From contig JABACA010000008.1 of NCBI GenBank assembly GCA_014237975.1, forward strand, positions 1 to 64,000: a stretch of 64,000 nucleotides of DNA, in the 5' to 3' direction. A program made the translations under genes and the position numbers. The first letter of the stretch is position 1; the number at the start of each line of letters is the position of its first letter. Below are positions 1 to 8,765 of this stretch, one piece after another. The DNA is from Mariniblastus sp. (GTDB lineage: Bacteria > Planctomycetota > Planctomycetia > Pirellulales > Pirellulaceae). The notes under the pieces are model-generated. The model ran no database searches and was not told the DNA's origin. It worked only from the letters and a program-made list of their open reading frames with translations.

Positions 1-285
1 CTTCCAACCGAGTTCAAGGTGCCCCATATGGGATGGAATCAAATCAACGTCTGTCACGATTCACCACTTCTCAAAGGTGTGGCATCCAAGGCATATGTTT
101 ATTTTGTTCATTCCTACTATGTCCAACCCAAACATTCGGATGTTGTCGCACTGACCGCCAATCACGGACATGAATTTTGTGCTGCCGCCGCCAGCAACAA
201 CGTTTTCGCAACCCAGTTTCACCCTGAAAAAAGCCAGGCAGTCGGCTTGCAGATCATCAAGAATTTCTCGCAATGGGATGCTTGA
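1..285 (+). CDS. hisH: Imidazole glycerol phosphate synthase subunit HisH, 3' part
   Basis: This is the C-terminal part of the glutamine amidotransferase subunit of IGP synthase, which feeds ammonia to HisF in histidine biosynthesis. The frame is open from base 1, so the gene starts outside the window; the GTG at 19 in the ORF track is an internal Val. The fragment carries the family motif KVPHMGWNQ, a YFVHSYY segment and the FHPEKSQ motif. The last two supply the catalytic His and Glu of the class I amidotransferase triad; the nucleophilic Cys lies upstream of the window. The protein ends normally after KNFSQWDA. No hisA or hisF follows, so it is either the last gene of its operon or stands alone. 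Identification is firm. Confidence 0.93.
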   Translation, partial: LPTEFKVPHMGWNQINVCHDSPLLKGVASKAYVYFVHSYYVQPKHSDVVALTANHGHEFCAAAASNNVFATQFHPEKSQAVGLQIIKNFSQWDA

Positions 286-658
286 TCCGACGGCCAATCA
301 GAGCCAATTTCTGACCCTGGGCCATGGCCCACTGCTGCTGGGGCGTTTGGCTTTCCCGAGCGTTGTTATCCACTACCAGTAAACGCCGCCGTCATCGACC
401 GATGGGGCATGCTGTCAAAATGGATTTGGCTACAGCTTTTCAACAAACGGCTGCCGGTTAATTTCGTCATGGTGGATCGTTTTTGGTGGCAAACGATGAA
501 TCCCAGACTTCCTGCTTGCAAAACACCCCCACACTGCGTAAATGTACTTTTGTACACTATATTAGATTTTTGCAATTTCGCAGCCGATATTGACCAAAGG
601 TGTCTGTCAAACCTTTTGTAATGTTGCACCGAAACTGGAGATACTCGAGGCAGCCGGG
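286..658. other. Intergenic region between hisH and imuA
   Basis: No convincing gene is present; the ORFs here are short and overlap on both strands. A perfect 12-bp palindrome GGGCCATGGCCC lies at 319-330, with no T-run, so it is not an obvious terminator. The 3' part is AT-rich and contains the LexA-like palindrome annotated separately. Confidence 0.6.
543..556 (+). promoter_or_regulatory. Candidate LexA (SOS) operator upstream of imuA
   Basis: The sequence TGTACTTTTGTACA is a palindrome of form TGTAC-N4-GTACA. It lies about 100 bp before the imuA start and abuts a possible -10 box, TATATT at 558-563. imuA-imuB-dnaE2 cassettes are usually LexA-regulated, and the layout resembles the cyanobacterial RGTAC-N4-GTWCB type of LexA box. 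No lexA gene is in the window, so the assignment is an inference from position and symmetry. Confidence 0.5.
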
Positions 659-1504
659 ATGCTTACGAACGTTACAACGGAAACGCAAGCGAATCACACC
701 AACAATCAACCGTTGATTGATCAACTGCGTAAAAAAATTCACGACAGCCAAACGGCCCGTCGAAATGACGAGGGTGCATTGGTTTCCTGTGGTTCCCCGG
801 ATATCGACCAATGCCTTTCTGCGGGTGGCATTCCGCGTGGAACATTGGCCGAGTGGTTAGTAGATCACCATGGAAATTCGGGTGAGTTTCTTTCTTTGCT
901 GGCAGCCTCGCGGGCACTGGCAGACGGGGGTGCCTTGGTGATCGCCGACCCACACCGTCGTTTCCATCCACCCGCCGCCGCATTGCTGGGAATCAATCTC
1001 GCCGATCTGGTCGTTCTGCGTCCAGGCCCACCGGACCAGCCAACCTCGGTTGGTCCATCCGGATTTCAACGTAACGATCTGTTCTGGGCAGTCGACCAGG
1101 CACTCCGTTCAACGGCAGTGGCTGCGGTCTGGGGTTGCTTTACGGAAATTAACGAACGTTGGTTCCGACGTTTTCAACTGTCGGCAGAATCCAGTGGTTG
1201 CCTCGGTTTATTTGTACGTCCGACGTGGACATGTCAGCAACCGAGCTGGGCTGAAATCCAATGGCAGGTTCAATCCAAACCTTGCCCTGACAACCGTCAA
1301 TTACGCCAAATCTCTCTACAACTGCTGCGTTGCCGGTCGGGAAAAGCCGGCAAAACCGTTTCGTTGAACATCGACACCGTCACAGGGAGTGTGCAACATG
1401 CACGAAATGAACATGCCCACCACAGCCGAATCCAAACGCGCGCTTTGTCTTTGGCTACCCAGCTGGCCCATCCAGCGACTGGTCGCCGCCCAGCCCGAGC
1501 TTAA
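659..1504 (+). CDS. imuA: ImuA-like protein of the mutagenic translesion cassette
   Basis: This 281-residue protein precedes imuB and dnaE2, the conserved order of the ImuA-ImuB-DnaE2 mutasome that copies damaged DNA with errors. It has the ImuA/RecA-like start pattern with GSPDIDQCLS and GGIPRGTLAEWL. It lacks a canonical Walker A GKT, so it is probably an accessory factor rather than a true recombinase. I chose ATG 659 because GAGG lies 8 bases upstream; the TTG at 590 in the ORF track would need an unusual start. The stop lies inside imuB, giving an overlap of about 107 bp, and the last 35 or so residues look unlike the rest of the family. Family assignment rests mainly on context plus the N-terminal motif. 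Confidence 0.8.
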   Translation: MLTNVTTETQANHTNNQPLIDQLRKKIHDSQTARRNDEGALVSCGSPDIDQCLSAGGIPRGTLAEWLVDHHGNSGEFLSLLAASRALADGGALVIADPHRRFHPPAAALLGINLADLVVLRPGPPDQPTSVGPSGFQRNDLFWAVDQALRSTAVAAVWGCFTEINERWFRRFQLSAESSGCLGLFVRPTWTCQQPSWAEIQWQVQSKPCPDNRQLRQISLQLLRCRSGKAGKTVSLNIDTVTGSVQHARNEHAHHSRIQTRALSLATQLAHPATGRRPARA

Positions 1505-3230
1505 GCGTCAACAGGTAATCCTGTTTCGCCGGGACTCACGCCGTGGCCAGCTGGTTTCAGCCGTTTCTCCGTTGGCGAGCCGTCATGGTGCACGATACAA
1601 CATGCCATTGTCCGAAGCCAAATCGTTACTTAAACGAGAGACGAACAATCAAGATTCCCAGTGCCACGCCCCACTGAATGGTTGTTCGAGCGACTTGAAT
1701 ATTTTCCTGCACGAGCCAGCAAAAGACCTGGCTGCACTGGAAGACCTGGCCGATTCACTGGAGCCATTCAGCCCAATTATCGGATTGCAACAAGTCGATC
1801 AACCGGACTGTCTGTTTCTGGACGTCACAGGACTAGCTCACCTGTTTCATGGCGAAGACCAACTTGCCTGGCAGGTTTCACAACACTGCCAAGTCCGTGG
1901 TTATGTAGTGCGAGTTGCCCTTGCCGACACGCCGGGACTAGCATGGGGAGCGGCTCGGTTTTTAATTCAGGACGCAACCGGTCCAGTCGTGATCCCGGTG
2001 CACGATTCTCGAATCATGCCCAGCTTGCCAATCAAGGCACTGCGACTGAGCGACCCCATCACTGAAACTTTGCACCAGTTGGGTATTTTGAAAATCGGGC
2101 AACTTTTGAAGTTGCCACGTCACGATTTGACGGCCCGTTTTGGAAGCGAAGTTCATCGACGTCTTGACCAGATGACAGCCGTCCTGGAAGAACCGATTGT
2201 CGCTCGCCAGAAACCACCCGCATTCTACGCCCAACAATTACTTGACTTCCCAACCTCGGATCGGGAAACGGTCGATGCCATCATACAGCAACTGACCAGC
2301 CAGCTTTGCAATAAGCTGGCTGCCAGGCAACAAGGTGCGCTGGAATGGACCGTGAAAATGTACTGCCAGAACAAGCGATTGCCCCTCCAGTTTTGCGTCC
2401 GTTTATTTCAGCCAACTTCTACTGTCGAACACATCATGCAATTGGTTCGCATGCAATTGGAACAGGCCTTGCAGCCACAATCCGATCACAAGCAAAAAAA
2501 GACCGTGTTAAACAGTCGCGGCAAACCGAAACGTCGCAAACGGCGACACGTTGTAAAATTGCTGGACGGCCAGAAGATGGAAATCAGCGAGATTTCTGTC
2601 GGGGTAACTTCCTGCGCACTGTTAACCCACCAACAGAGACAACTGTTTGATGAAAACCCTCGACAGGATCGTCGGGAACTGGCGCAATTGATCAACCGAC
2701 TGGCCAGCCGCCTGGGAACCGACCAGGTGGTCTACCCGACCATTCGCCACCAAGCCCAGCCCGAGCATGCATTCCAGTTTCAGCCCTTGATTCAGCCTGG
2801 CAAGCGGCACAAGCGGGCAAGGAGAAAACCGGACGGCCAATCACATGTCATGTCTCGCCCCCTGCAGCTTTATGAACCGCCCATCCCTTTAAAACCAGGG
2901 GCTTCTTCAACCACGATGTCCTGTTCTGTCATTTCACCGCCAACCCAGATGACGGCCAGAAACGACCCGGAATCCCGCTCACCGCCTACGTCAGACCATC
3001 GATACAAGAGTGTTGCACGAACGAACACCGACGGTCCCTCGTTACCATCATCGTCGCCAACTCAGTACCGGATCGTTCACCACTGGGGTCCTGAACGGAT
3101 TGAAACCGGTTGGTGGCGCGGGCCCATGACGCGACGCGACTATTGGCGAGTCGAAACCGGTTCCCATCAGCAGTTCTGGATCTTTCGGGATCTTAAAAAC
3201 GGAGATTGGTTCCTACATGGTGCTTTTTAA
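1398..3230 (+). CDS. imuB: ImuB, catalytically inactive Y-family polymerase homologue
   Basis: This 610-residue protein is a Y-family polymerase-like protein that in known systems bridges the sliding clamp, ImuA and DnaE2. The N-terminus has the typical LWLPSWPIQRL. The palm region runs to about residue 270, followed by a fingers/little-finger region and a Lys/Arg-rich linker near residue 375. The C-terminal tail ETGWWRGP...RDYWRVE is characteristic of ImuB. I do not see the usual Y-family catalytic acidic set, as expected for ImuB. ATG 1398 is preferred because AGGGAG lies 8 bases upstream; the GTG at 1389 overlaps that Shine-Dalgarno. The gene ends 26 bp before the dnaE2 start, so the three genes form one transcriptional unit. 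Confidence 0.9.
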   Translation: MHEMNMPTTAESKRALCLWLPSWPIQRLVAAQPELKRQQVILFRRDSRRGQLVSAVSPLASRHGARYNMPLSEAKSLLKRETNNQDSQCHAPLNGCSSDLNIFLHEPAKDLAALEDLADSLEPFSPIIGLQQVDQPDCLFLDVTGLAHLFHGEDQLAWQVSQHCQVRGYVVRVALADTPGLAWGAARFLIQDATGPVVIPVHDSRIMPSLPIKALRLSDPITETLHQLGILKIGQLLKLPRHDLTARFGSEVHRRLDQMTAVLEEPIVARQKPPAFYAQQLLDFPTSDRETVDAIIQQLTSQLCNKLAARQQGALEWTVKMYCQNKRLPLQFCVRLFQPTSTVEHIMQLVRMQLEQALQPQSDHKQKKTVLNSRGKPKRRKRRHVVKLLDGQKMEISEISVGVTSCALLTHQQRQLFDENPRQDRRELAQLINRLASRLGTDQVVYPTIRHQAQPEHAFQFQPLIQPGKRHKRARRKPDGQSHVMSRPLQLYEPPIPLKPGASSTTMSCSVISPPTQMTARNDPESRSPPTSDHRYKSVARTNTDGPSLPSSSPTQYRIVHHWGPERIETGWWRGPMTRRDYWRVETGSHQQFWIFRDLKNGDWFLHGAF

Positions 3231-3256
3231 GTTTTCCTCCAAACCGATTGATTTCA

Positions 3257-6200
3257 ATGTATGCTGAGCTTCACTGCAAAACCAATTACTCGTTCCTGAC
3301 CGGTGGATCGCATGCCGATGAACTGATTCATCGGGCCGTCACACTTGGCTATTCGGCTCTGGCTGTCACGGATGAAAATAGCCTGGCAGGAATCGTCCGG
3401 GCCTATGCGGCCGCCCGGGAGCATCCAATCAAGTTGATTGTGGGTGCCGAGATCATTTCCAATGACGCACCAACGGTCGTGCTATGGGCTCCCAGCCGCA
3501 CCGCGTATGCACAACTGGCCCGGTTGATTACGGTGGGACGAAGGCGGGCTCCCAAAGGAGAATGTTGGTTGGCGTTTGATGACATTGCCACGCACAGCAC
3601 GGAGCTGCTGGCCGGCGTTGTGCCTGAGATCGCCGGTGACCGTTCGCCAACCGACCACATTGACCCAACGCATCCCAGCTATGAGTGGTTCTCTGGACGC
3701 CCGACCGCGACTGGGCATGAGCAGCGTTACCGGGAACTGTTTGGAAACCGGGCCTATTTACTGGCAGAGTTGTATCAAGGGGTTGATGATCAATGGCGGA
3801 TTGACCAGCTACAGCGACTGTCTCGACAAACGGGGATGCCATTGGTTGCCGCCGGTAGCGTCTTGTATCACGTCCCCAATCGGTTGCCACTGCACGATGT
3901 TCTGACGGCGATCAAGTATCGCACCACGGTCGACCTGGCCGGTGATCGCTTGTTACCCAACGCCCAGCGACACCTGCAAACGATTGCCCAACGAAAAAGC
4001 GCCTTTGCTGCCATCCCCGACGCCCTGTCTCGAAACCTTGAGATCGCTGAACGCTGTTCGTTTTGCCTGAGTCAATTGCGATATGAGTATCCCGAGGAGC
4101 TCGCCCCAGACGGGAAAACACCGATCGAATATCTACGGCAGCTGACCCTGACAGGTGCCCGCCAGCGATACTCAGGAACCGTTCCGGAAACCGTGCAACA
4201 CCAGATCAACCACGAACTGCGGCTGATCGAGGAATTGGAGTACGAGGCCTATTTCCTGACCGTCTGGGACCTGGTTCGATTTGCCCGAAACCGCGGAATC
4301 CTCTGCCAGGGTCGGGGCTCCGCGGCCAATTCGGCCGTTTGTTATTGCCTGGGAGTCACCTCGGTCGACCCCGCCACCACCGACCTCCTGTTTGAGCGTT
4401 TCGTCAGCAAGGAACGTGATGAAGCACCCGACATTGATGTCGATTTTGAACATGAACGACGTGAAGAAGTATTACAGTACCTGTACGAAAAATATGGCCG
4501 CGATCGAGCCGGGCTGGCGGCTACCGTCATCACGTACCGGGTGCGCAGTGCTGTACGCGACGTAGGCAAGTCATTGGGACTATCTCTCGACCGCGTTGAT
4601 GCATTGGCAAAACAGGTGGAGGGCTATTCCCGCGAAGATCAGCTGGCCGAACGAATGAACGATGTTGGAATGGATCCCAACTCACAGACAGGCCGTCAAC
4701 TGGATCACTTGGTCAATGAAATGATCGGTTTCCCGCGCCATCTATCGCAACACGTAGGTGGCATGGTGATCACCCGCGGCAAATTGGATGAGTTGGTCCC
4801 CATTGAAAATGCCTCGATGGATGGTCGGACCGTGATTCAATGGGACAAGGAGGATCTCGAGGAACTTGGCCTGTTGAAAGTCGATTGCCTGAGTCTGGGG
4901 ATGCTAACTGCAATTCGCAAATGTTTTCACTTGCTGGGCCAGCATTGGGACCAACATGTCTCACTGGCAACCGTTCCCCGAGAAGACCCGTTGGTCTACG
5001 ACATGATTTGCGAGGCAGACACCGTTGGCGTATTTCAAATTGAAAGCCGTGGACAAATGAGCATGCTGCCCCGCTTGCGACCGCGCTGTTGGTACGACCT
5101 GGTGATCGAGGTTGCGATCGTCAGGCCGGGCCCCATTCAAGGAAACATGGTCCACCCCTATTTGCGTCGCCGCAACGGAGAAGAACAGGCCGTTTATCCT
5201 AACGATGCCATTCGCTCGGTACTGGAGCGCACCCTGGGTGTCCCGATCTTTCAGGAACAGGCGATGAAGCTGGCGGTGGTTGCTGCCGGGTTTACACCAG
5301 GAGAAGCGGACCAACTGCGCCGCGCTATGGGGGCTTGGCGGAAGACGGGAGTGATTGAAACGTTTCGTGAAAAAATGATGCTCGGCATGCGCAACAACGG
5401 ATTGAACGATGAGTTTGCTGCACAGGTATTCCGGCAGGTCCGCGGATTTGGTGAATACGGTTTCCCGGAATCTCACGCTGCCAGTTTTGCCTTGCTGGTT
5501 TACGTCTCAGCCTGGCTTAAACGCCATTACCCGGCAGCATTTACGGCGGCCATTCTCAACAGCCAGCCCATGGGGTTTTACGCTCCGGCTCAACTGATTT
5601 CTGACGCCAGGCAGCATGGCGTCCAAGTGATGCCCGTTGATGTCAACCACAGCGAATGGGATTGCACGCTGGAACCTCTGCGACATCCACACGCCAGGCA
5701 GCCTGGCCATCACGACCCGGCTCCCATGAATCACGGCAACTCGACAACGCCAACACTGACTGCCGGCCAGCCAGGCTCGGTCGACGATTTTTCGTTGCGA
5801 CTGGGACTGCGGATGATTTCAGGATTGCAAACCGCTCACGCTGAAGCCATTCTGCACGCGCGTCGCAATGGAACGTTTACGAGCGTCACTGACCTGACTC
5901 GGCGAACCCGCCTGGCACAATCCGTAATCTCGCAATTGAGTGCTGCCGACGTCTTTGAGTCACTGAACCAGGACCGCAGGACCGCATTGTGGCAGGCACT
6001 GGCGCAGGAACAAAAACCGGTACACCAGCCGTTGTTCGACGGGCTGGATGCGGGCGATGACGAAATCTCTTCACTACCCCGGCTGACACCGGAACAACAG
6101 GTCGTCGAAGATTACCGAACCGTAGGTCTCTCTTTAAAAGCCCATCCTCTTTCTTTTCATCGCTGCCTGCTGGACAGACTGAAAATCACGCCCACCAGCC

Positions 6201-6505
6201 ACTTAAAAAACCAATCCGACAATCGCCACTTGAGAGTCGCGGGCATGGTCATCTTGCGACAACGACCCTCCACGGCCAAAGGAATTACGTTTGTGACAAT
6301 TGAGGACGAGACGGGAACCGCCAACCTGGTCGTCAAACCCACCATCTGGGAACGGTATTATAAAATTGCCAAGGGCAGCTCAGCCTGGATCGCTCATGGG
6401 AAACTGGAAAAGAAAAATGGCGTTATTCACGTTGTCGTCAATCGAATCGAAGACCTTTCGGAAAGACTGCCAGACCACAACATCAAATCCAAGGATTTCC
6501 GCTAA
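3257..6505 (+). CDS. dnaE2: Error-prone DNA polymerase DnaE2
   Basis: This 1082-residue C-family polymerase is the catalytic member of the ImuA-ImuB-DnaE2 mutasome and performs damage-induced error-prone synthesis. It begins with a PHP domain (MYAELHCKTNYSFL), contains the palm motif GRGSAANSAVCYCLG and the catalytic aspartates in PDIDVDF at about 391-397. The tail holds a helix-hairpin-helix region and an OB-fold near residues 990-1060. Length and motifs fit DnaE2 rather than replicative DnaE1, which is longer. ATG 3257 gives the canonical N-terminus; the ORF track start at 3206 adds 17 unrelated residues. It is coupled closely to imuB. A weak inverted repeat (6535-6558) lies downstream at the convergent junction. 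Confidence 0.95.
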   Translation: MYAELHCKTNYSFLTGGSHADELIHRAVTLGYSALAVTDENSLAGIVRAYAAAREHPIKLIVGAEIISNDAPTVVLWAPSRTAYAQLARLITVGRRRAPKGECWLAFDDIATHSTELLAGVVPEIAGDRSPTDHIDPTHPSYEWFSGRPTATGHEQRYRELFGNRAYLLAELYQGVDDQWRIDQLQRLSRQTGMPLVAAGSVLYHVPNRLPLHDVLTAIKYRTTVDLAGDRLLPNAQRHLQTIAQRKSAFAAIPDALSRNLEIAERCSFCLSQLRYEYPEELAPDGKTPIEYLRQLTLTGARQRYSGTVPETVQHQINHELRLIEELEYEAYFLTVWDLVRFARNRGILCQGRGSAANSAVCYCLGVTSVDPATTDLLFERFVSKERDEAPDIDVDFEHERREEVLQYLYEKYGRDRAGLAATVITYRVRSAVRDVGKSLGLSLDRVDALAKQVEGYSREDQLAERMNDVGMDPNSQTGRQLDHLVNEMIGFPRHLSQHVGGMVITRGKLDELVPIENASMDGRTVIQWDKEDLEELGLLKVDCLSLGMLTAIRKCFHLLGQHWDQHVSLATVPREDPLVYDMICEADTVGVFQIESRGQMSMLPRLRPRCWYDLVIEVAIVRPGPIQGNMVHPYLRRRNGEEQAVYPNDAIRSVLERTLGVPIFQEQAMKLAVVAAGFTPGEADQLRRAMGAWRKTGVIETFREKMMLGMRNNGLNDEFAAQVFRQVRGFGEYGFPESHAASFALLVYVSAWLKRHYPAAFTAAILNSQPMGFYAPAQLISDARQHGVQVMPVDVNHSEWDCTLEPLRHPHARQPGHHDPAPMNHGNSTTPTLTAGQPGSVDDFSLRLGLRMISGLQTAHAEAILHARRNGTFTSVTDLTRRTRLAQSVISQLSAADVFESLNQDRRTALWQALAQEQKPVHQPLFDGLDAGDDEISSLPRLTPEQQVVEDYRTVGLSLKAHPLSFHRCLLDRLKITPTSHLKNQSDNRHLRVAGMVILRQRPSTAKGITFVTIEDETGTANLVVKPTIWERYYKIAKGSSAWIAHGKLEKKNGVIHVVVNRIEDLSERLPDHNIKSKDFR

Positions 6506-6549
6506 CACCACCGGCCTGGCCGGAGCCTTGCAACGAGAAATCTGGATGG

Positions 6550-7764
6550 CTATTTCTCAATGTCCACCCAAACCATTCGGTGATCAGAAGCCGTGACCGC
6601 CTCTGCTCCAGGCTCACCCGGTTTCGGCCATACCACACCACTGGCGACTACCCTTAAATCCTGCGACGGCAACACGTAGTCGATCCGCATATTCCCAACA
6701 TTTTCATCTGGGAAATCCCCCGTATCGTGCAACGGGTTTCCCGTATGCCTGGCGTTCATGCCGCCTTGCTGCTCGGCCCAATACCCACCGCCGGTCGATT
6801 CGGGCACAAATTCCGATTGCACCATCGGGTTTTCCAATAATTGCATGATCGCTTTATCAAGACTGTCTCCATCGTGGGGGTCGGCGTTCAGATCACCAGC
6901 CACGATAAATGCTGCCCCTGATGACAACCCACCCTTCACACCACGATCATCGTACAAGTAGTCGGCCTGGCCCTTTACATAGTCTGACCACAATCGGATT
7001 TCGTCATGATTGCGACGTCCATTTCGGTCTTCTGATCCGTCAAACACGGGAGGCGTCGGATGGCTGACCAGGAAATGAACCACACGACCTCCAACCTGAA
7101 TGGGCAGATCCCAATGGCTCTTGGAAGACAACCGGAAAATCTCAAGCACCCGGGGGCGGTAATAGGACTGCTCCGACGCCTTATCGATCGGCAACCGTGC
7201 ACCCGGCATGTCTTTCCAGAGGAACTTCTGGAATGTACGGACCTGGTCTCGGTCAAATTCACGATTGGAAAGGACCACCATTCCGTATTGCCCCGGGTGA
7301 CGACCGTAACCAAGGGCATCATTCGCTGTACCTGTCCGGCGGTCCTCGTTGAGGTCAAATCCACTACCGATCCCCGTATTGACTTCGGCAGTAAACACGT
7401 GGGGATACTCAATCGGTCGATTACCATTTTGAGCCACAGCCAAGTATTCCTTGAGGAATGAATCGACACCGGCATTGTCCGATTGGTAATCAAATTCGTT
7501 GAGTAACAGTACATCCGGGCGAATCATCTGAATCAACTCGGCAACCTGTTTGGCTTGCGACCAATTACCGCCTGCCAGGTTTTTCGCCACACCACCAGCT
7601 TTTGGATCTTGAAAGGCAATATTAAATGTTGCAAACCGCACGAAATCCTGTTTGCCCTCCTGGTCCACCGGCTGGGCGACTTCCTGTGAATAGCATGAGC
7701 AGACAAAACTCCCGCAACAGGCCCATCCAAATATTGCCAAAATACAGACAGAGTTCAGTTTCAT
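6550..7764 (-). CDS. Secreted endonuclease/exonuclease/phosphatase (EEP) family protein
   Basis: This 404-residue protein of the EEP fold (the DNase I, exonuclease III and phosphodiesterase superfamily) hydrolyses phosphoester bonds. Visible motifs are RFATFNIAFQD near the N-terminus, LLNEFDYQ with the metal-binding Glu, VAGDLNADPHDGDS and the C-terminal SDHRMVWVDI. A signal peptide follows the chosen start MKLNSVCILAIFGW and ends near CSCYSQ, so the enzyme is exported; it may be a lipoprotein but the lipobox is imperfect. ATG 7764 is preferred over the track start 7809 because it begins the signal peptide directly. The substrate (nucleic acid, phospholipid or inositol phosphate) cannot be told. 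It is downstream of the fructosamine-kinase gene but separated by about 110 bp. Confidence 0.85.
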   Translation of the reverse strand: MKLNSVCILAIFGWACCGSFVCSCYSQEVAQPVDQEGKQDFVRFATFNIAFQDPKAGGVAKNLAGGNWSQAKQVAELIQMIRPDVLLLNEFDYQSDNAGVDSFLKEYLAVAQNGNRPIEYPHVFTAEVNTGIGSGFDLNEDRRTGTANDALGYGRHPGQYGMVVLSNREFDRDQVRTFQKFLWKDMPGARLPIDKASEQSYYRPRVLEIFRLSSKSHWDLPIQVGGRVVHFLVSHPTPPVFDGSEDRNGRRNHDEIRLWSDYVKGQADYLYDDRGVKGGLSSGAAFIVAGDLNADPHDGDSLDKAIMQLLENPMVQSEFVPESTGGGYWAEQQGGMNARHTGNPLHDTGDFPDENVGNMRIDYVLPSQDLRVVASGVVWPKPGEPGAEAVTASDHRMVWVDIEK

Positions 7765-7872
7765 GGTAAGCCTGATTGGTTTTAAACGGGAAAAATTATT
7801 TTTCATCAATAGAACCGATCCCGTCGGATCTTTGAACCTGCGTTCGGCTTGGCCATCGATTTCCCGGATAGC

Positions 7873-8763
7873 CTAGGCATATTTTTGCATAATTTGCAAA
7901 CAGTCTGCCAAATAGGAAGTGCCGAACAGGTTCAAGTGATTTAACAGATGGTACAAGCGATAGATTTCGATTCGGTCGTCCGATCCTGCTTGCATGGGCC
8001 ATATTTCCTGGTAGGCATCGTAAAACCAATGGCTCAACCCACCAAACAACGTCGTCATCCCGAATTCTGCTTCCCGATCCGCAAAGTAAACGGCGGGGTC
8101 CAGCAGGACCGGGTTGCCCTTTTCGTCTGCCAGGTAATTCCCACTCCACAAGTCACCATGAATCAATGCAGGTTGTACTTCGTGACTTAACAAATCGTCC
8201 ATTCGATCCAACACTCTGTCAGCAAGTCTCGAAAATCGGTGATCCCCGTATCCATTATTCCGCGCCAAATCCAGCTGGTAACCCAAACGACACGATTTCC
8301 AGAATTCAATCCAACTGGAATTCCATCGATTGGGTTGGGGCGTGCTCCCGATAAAATTGGAACGGGCAAACCCGAATTCTTCAGCGACCCCATGGCGGTG
8401 CAATTCCGCCAGCTGCCGGCCCAGTTGTTGCTCAAAATGGGCACCAGGAGCAGCCGTTTGAATCGCCTCCAGTACCAGGAATTGGACTCCGTGGGCAGAA
8501 ACGCCACTGCCTATTACCTCGGGAACCCGCAGCGACCGTGTCAAACGGATCGCTGTCAGGCCGTCAGTTTCACACTCGAACAGACTGCCGGGTGCTTGTT
8601 CGTTCCATTTGACGAACAGCGAGAGGCCAATATCAGTTTCCAAGATGATCGCATGATTGATGCAGCCACCGCTAACCGTTCGTGTGGGTCCCAGTTGAAT
8701 CGACCGGCCAATTTTTTTTTCAACCAGCTGTTGGATCGACGCCAACAGCTCCGAATCGAGCAT
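7873..8763 (-). CDS. Fructosamine/ketosamine-3-kinase family protein
   Basis: This 296-residue kinase of the fructosamine-3-kinase (YniA) family phosphorylates ketosamines on glycated proteins, making the sugar adduct unstable. The aminoglycoside-phosphotransferase-like fold shows the N-lobe GGCINHA and VKWNE, the catalytic IHGDLWSGNYL, and the metal-binding LLDPAVYFADREAE. Start 8763 (MLDSELL) is supported by TGGAG about 7-8 bases upstream and places the gene 2 bases after the phosphatase stop; the track start 8799 overlaps that gene by 34 bp. Bacterial members next to an LMW phosphatase are thought to act mainly on ribulosamines and erythrulosamines. Family call is firm; exact sugar preference is inferred. 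Confidence 0.92.
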   Translation of the reverse strand: MLDSELLASIQQLVEKKIGRSIQLGPTRTVSGGCINHAIILETDIGLSLFVKWNEQAPGSLFECETDGLTAIRLTRSLRVPEVIGSGVSAHGVQFLVLEAIQTAAPGAHFEQQLGRQLAELHRHGVAEEFGFARSNFIGSTPQPNRWNSSWIEFWKSCRLGYQLDLARNNGYGDHRFSRLADRVLDRMDDLLSHEVQPALIHGDLWSGNYLADEKGNPVLLDPAVYFADREAEFGMTTLFGGLSHWFYDAYQEIWPMQAGSDDRIEIYRLYHLLNHLNLFGTSYLADCLQIMQKYA

Positions 8764-8765
8764 TC

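Noticed and set aside
319-330. 12-bp palindrome GGGCCATGGCCC after hisH
   Set aside because: Short, no T-run and no regulator context; likely chance.
366-629. Minus ORF of 87 aa and overlapping plus ORF 409-621 upstream of imuA
   Set aside because: Both lie in the intergenic region, overlap on opposite strands, have no family features and cover the putative operator.
4961-5476. Minus-strand ORF of 171 aa inside dnaE2
   Set aside because: Shadow of the conserved DnaE2 frame; no motif.
6535-6558. Inverted repeat GAGAAAT...ATTTCTC between dnaE2 and the EEP gene
   Set aside because: Possible bidirectional terminator but the stem is AT-rich, overlaps the EEP stop codon and has no T-run; not strong enough to annotate.
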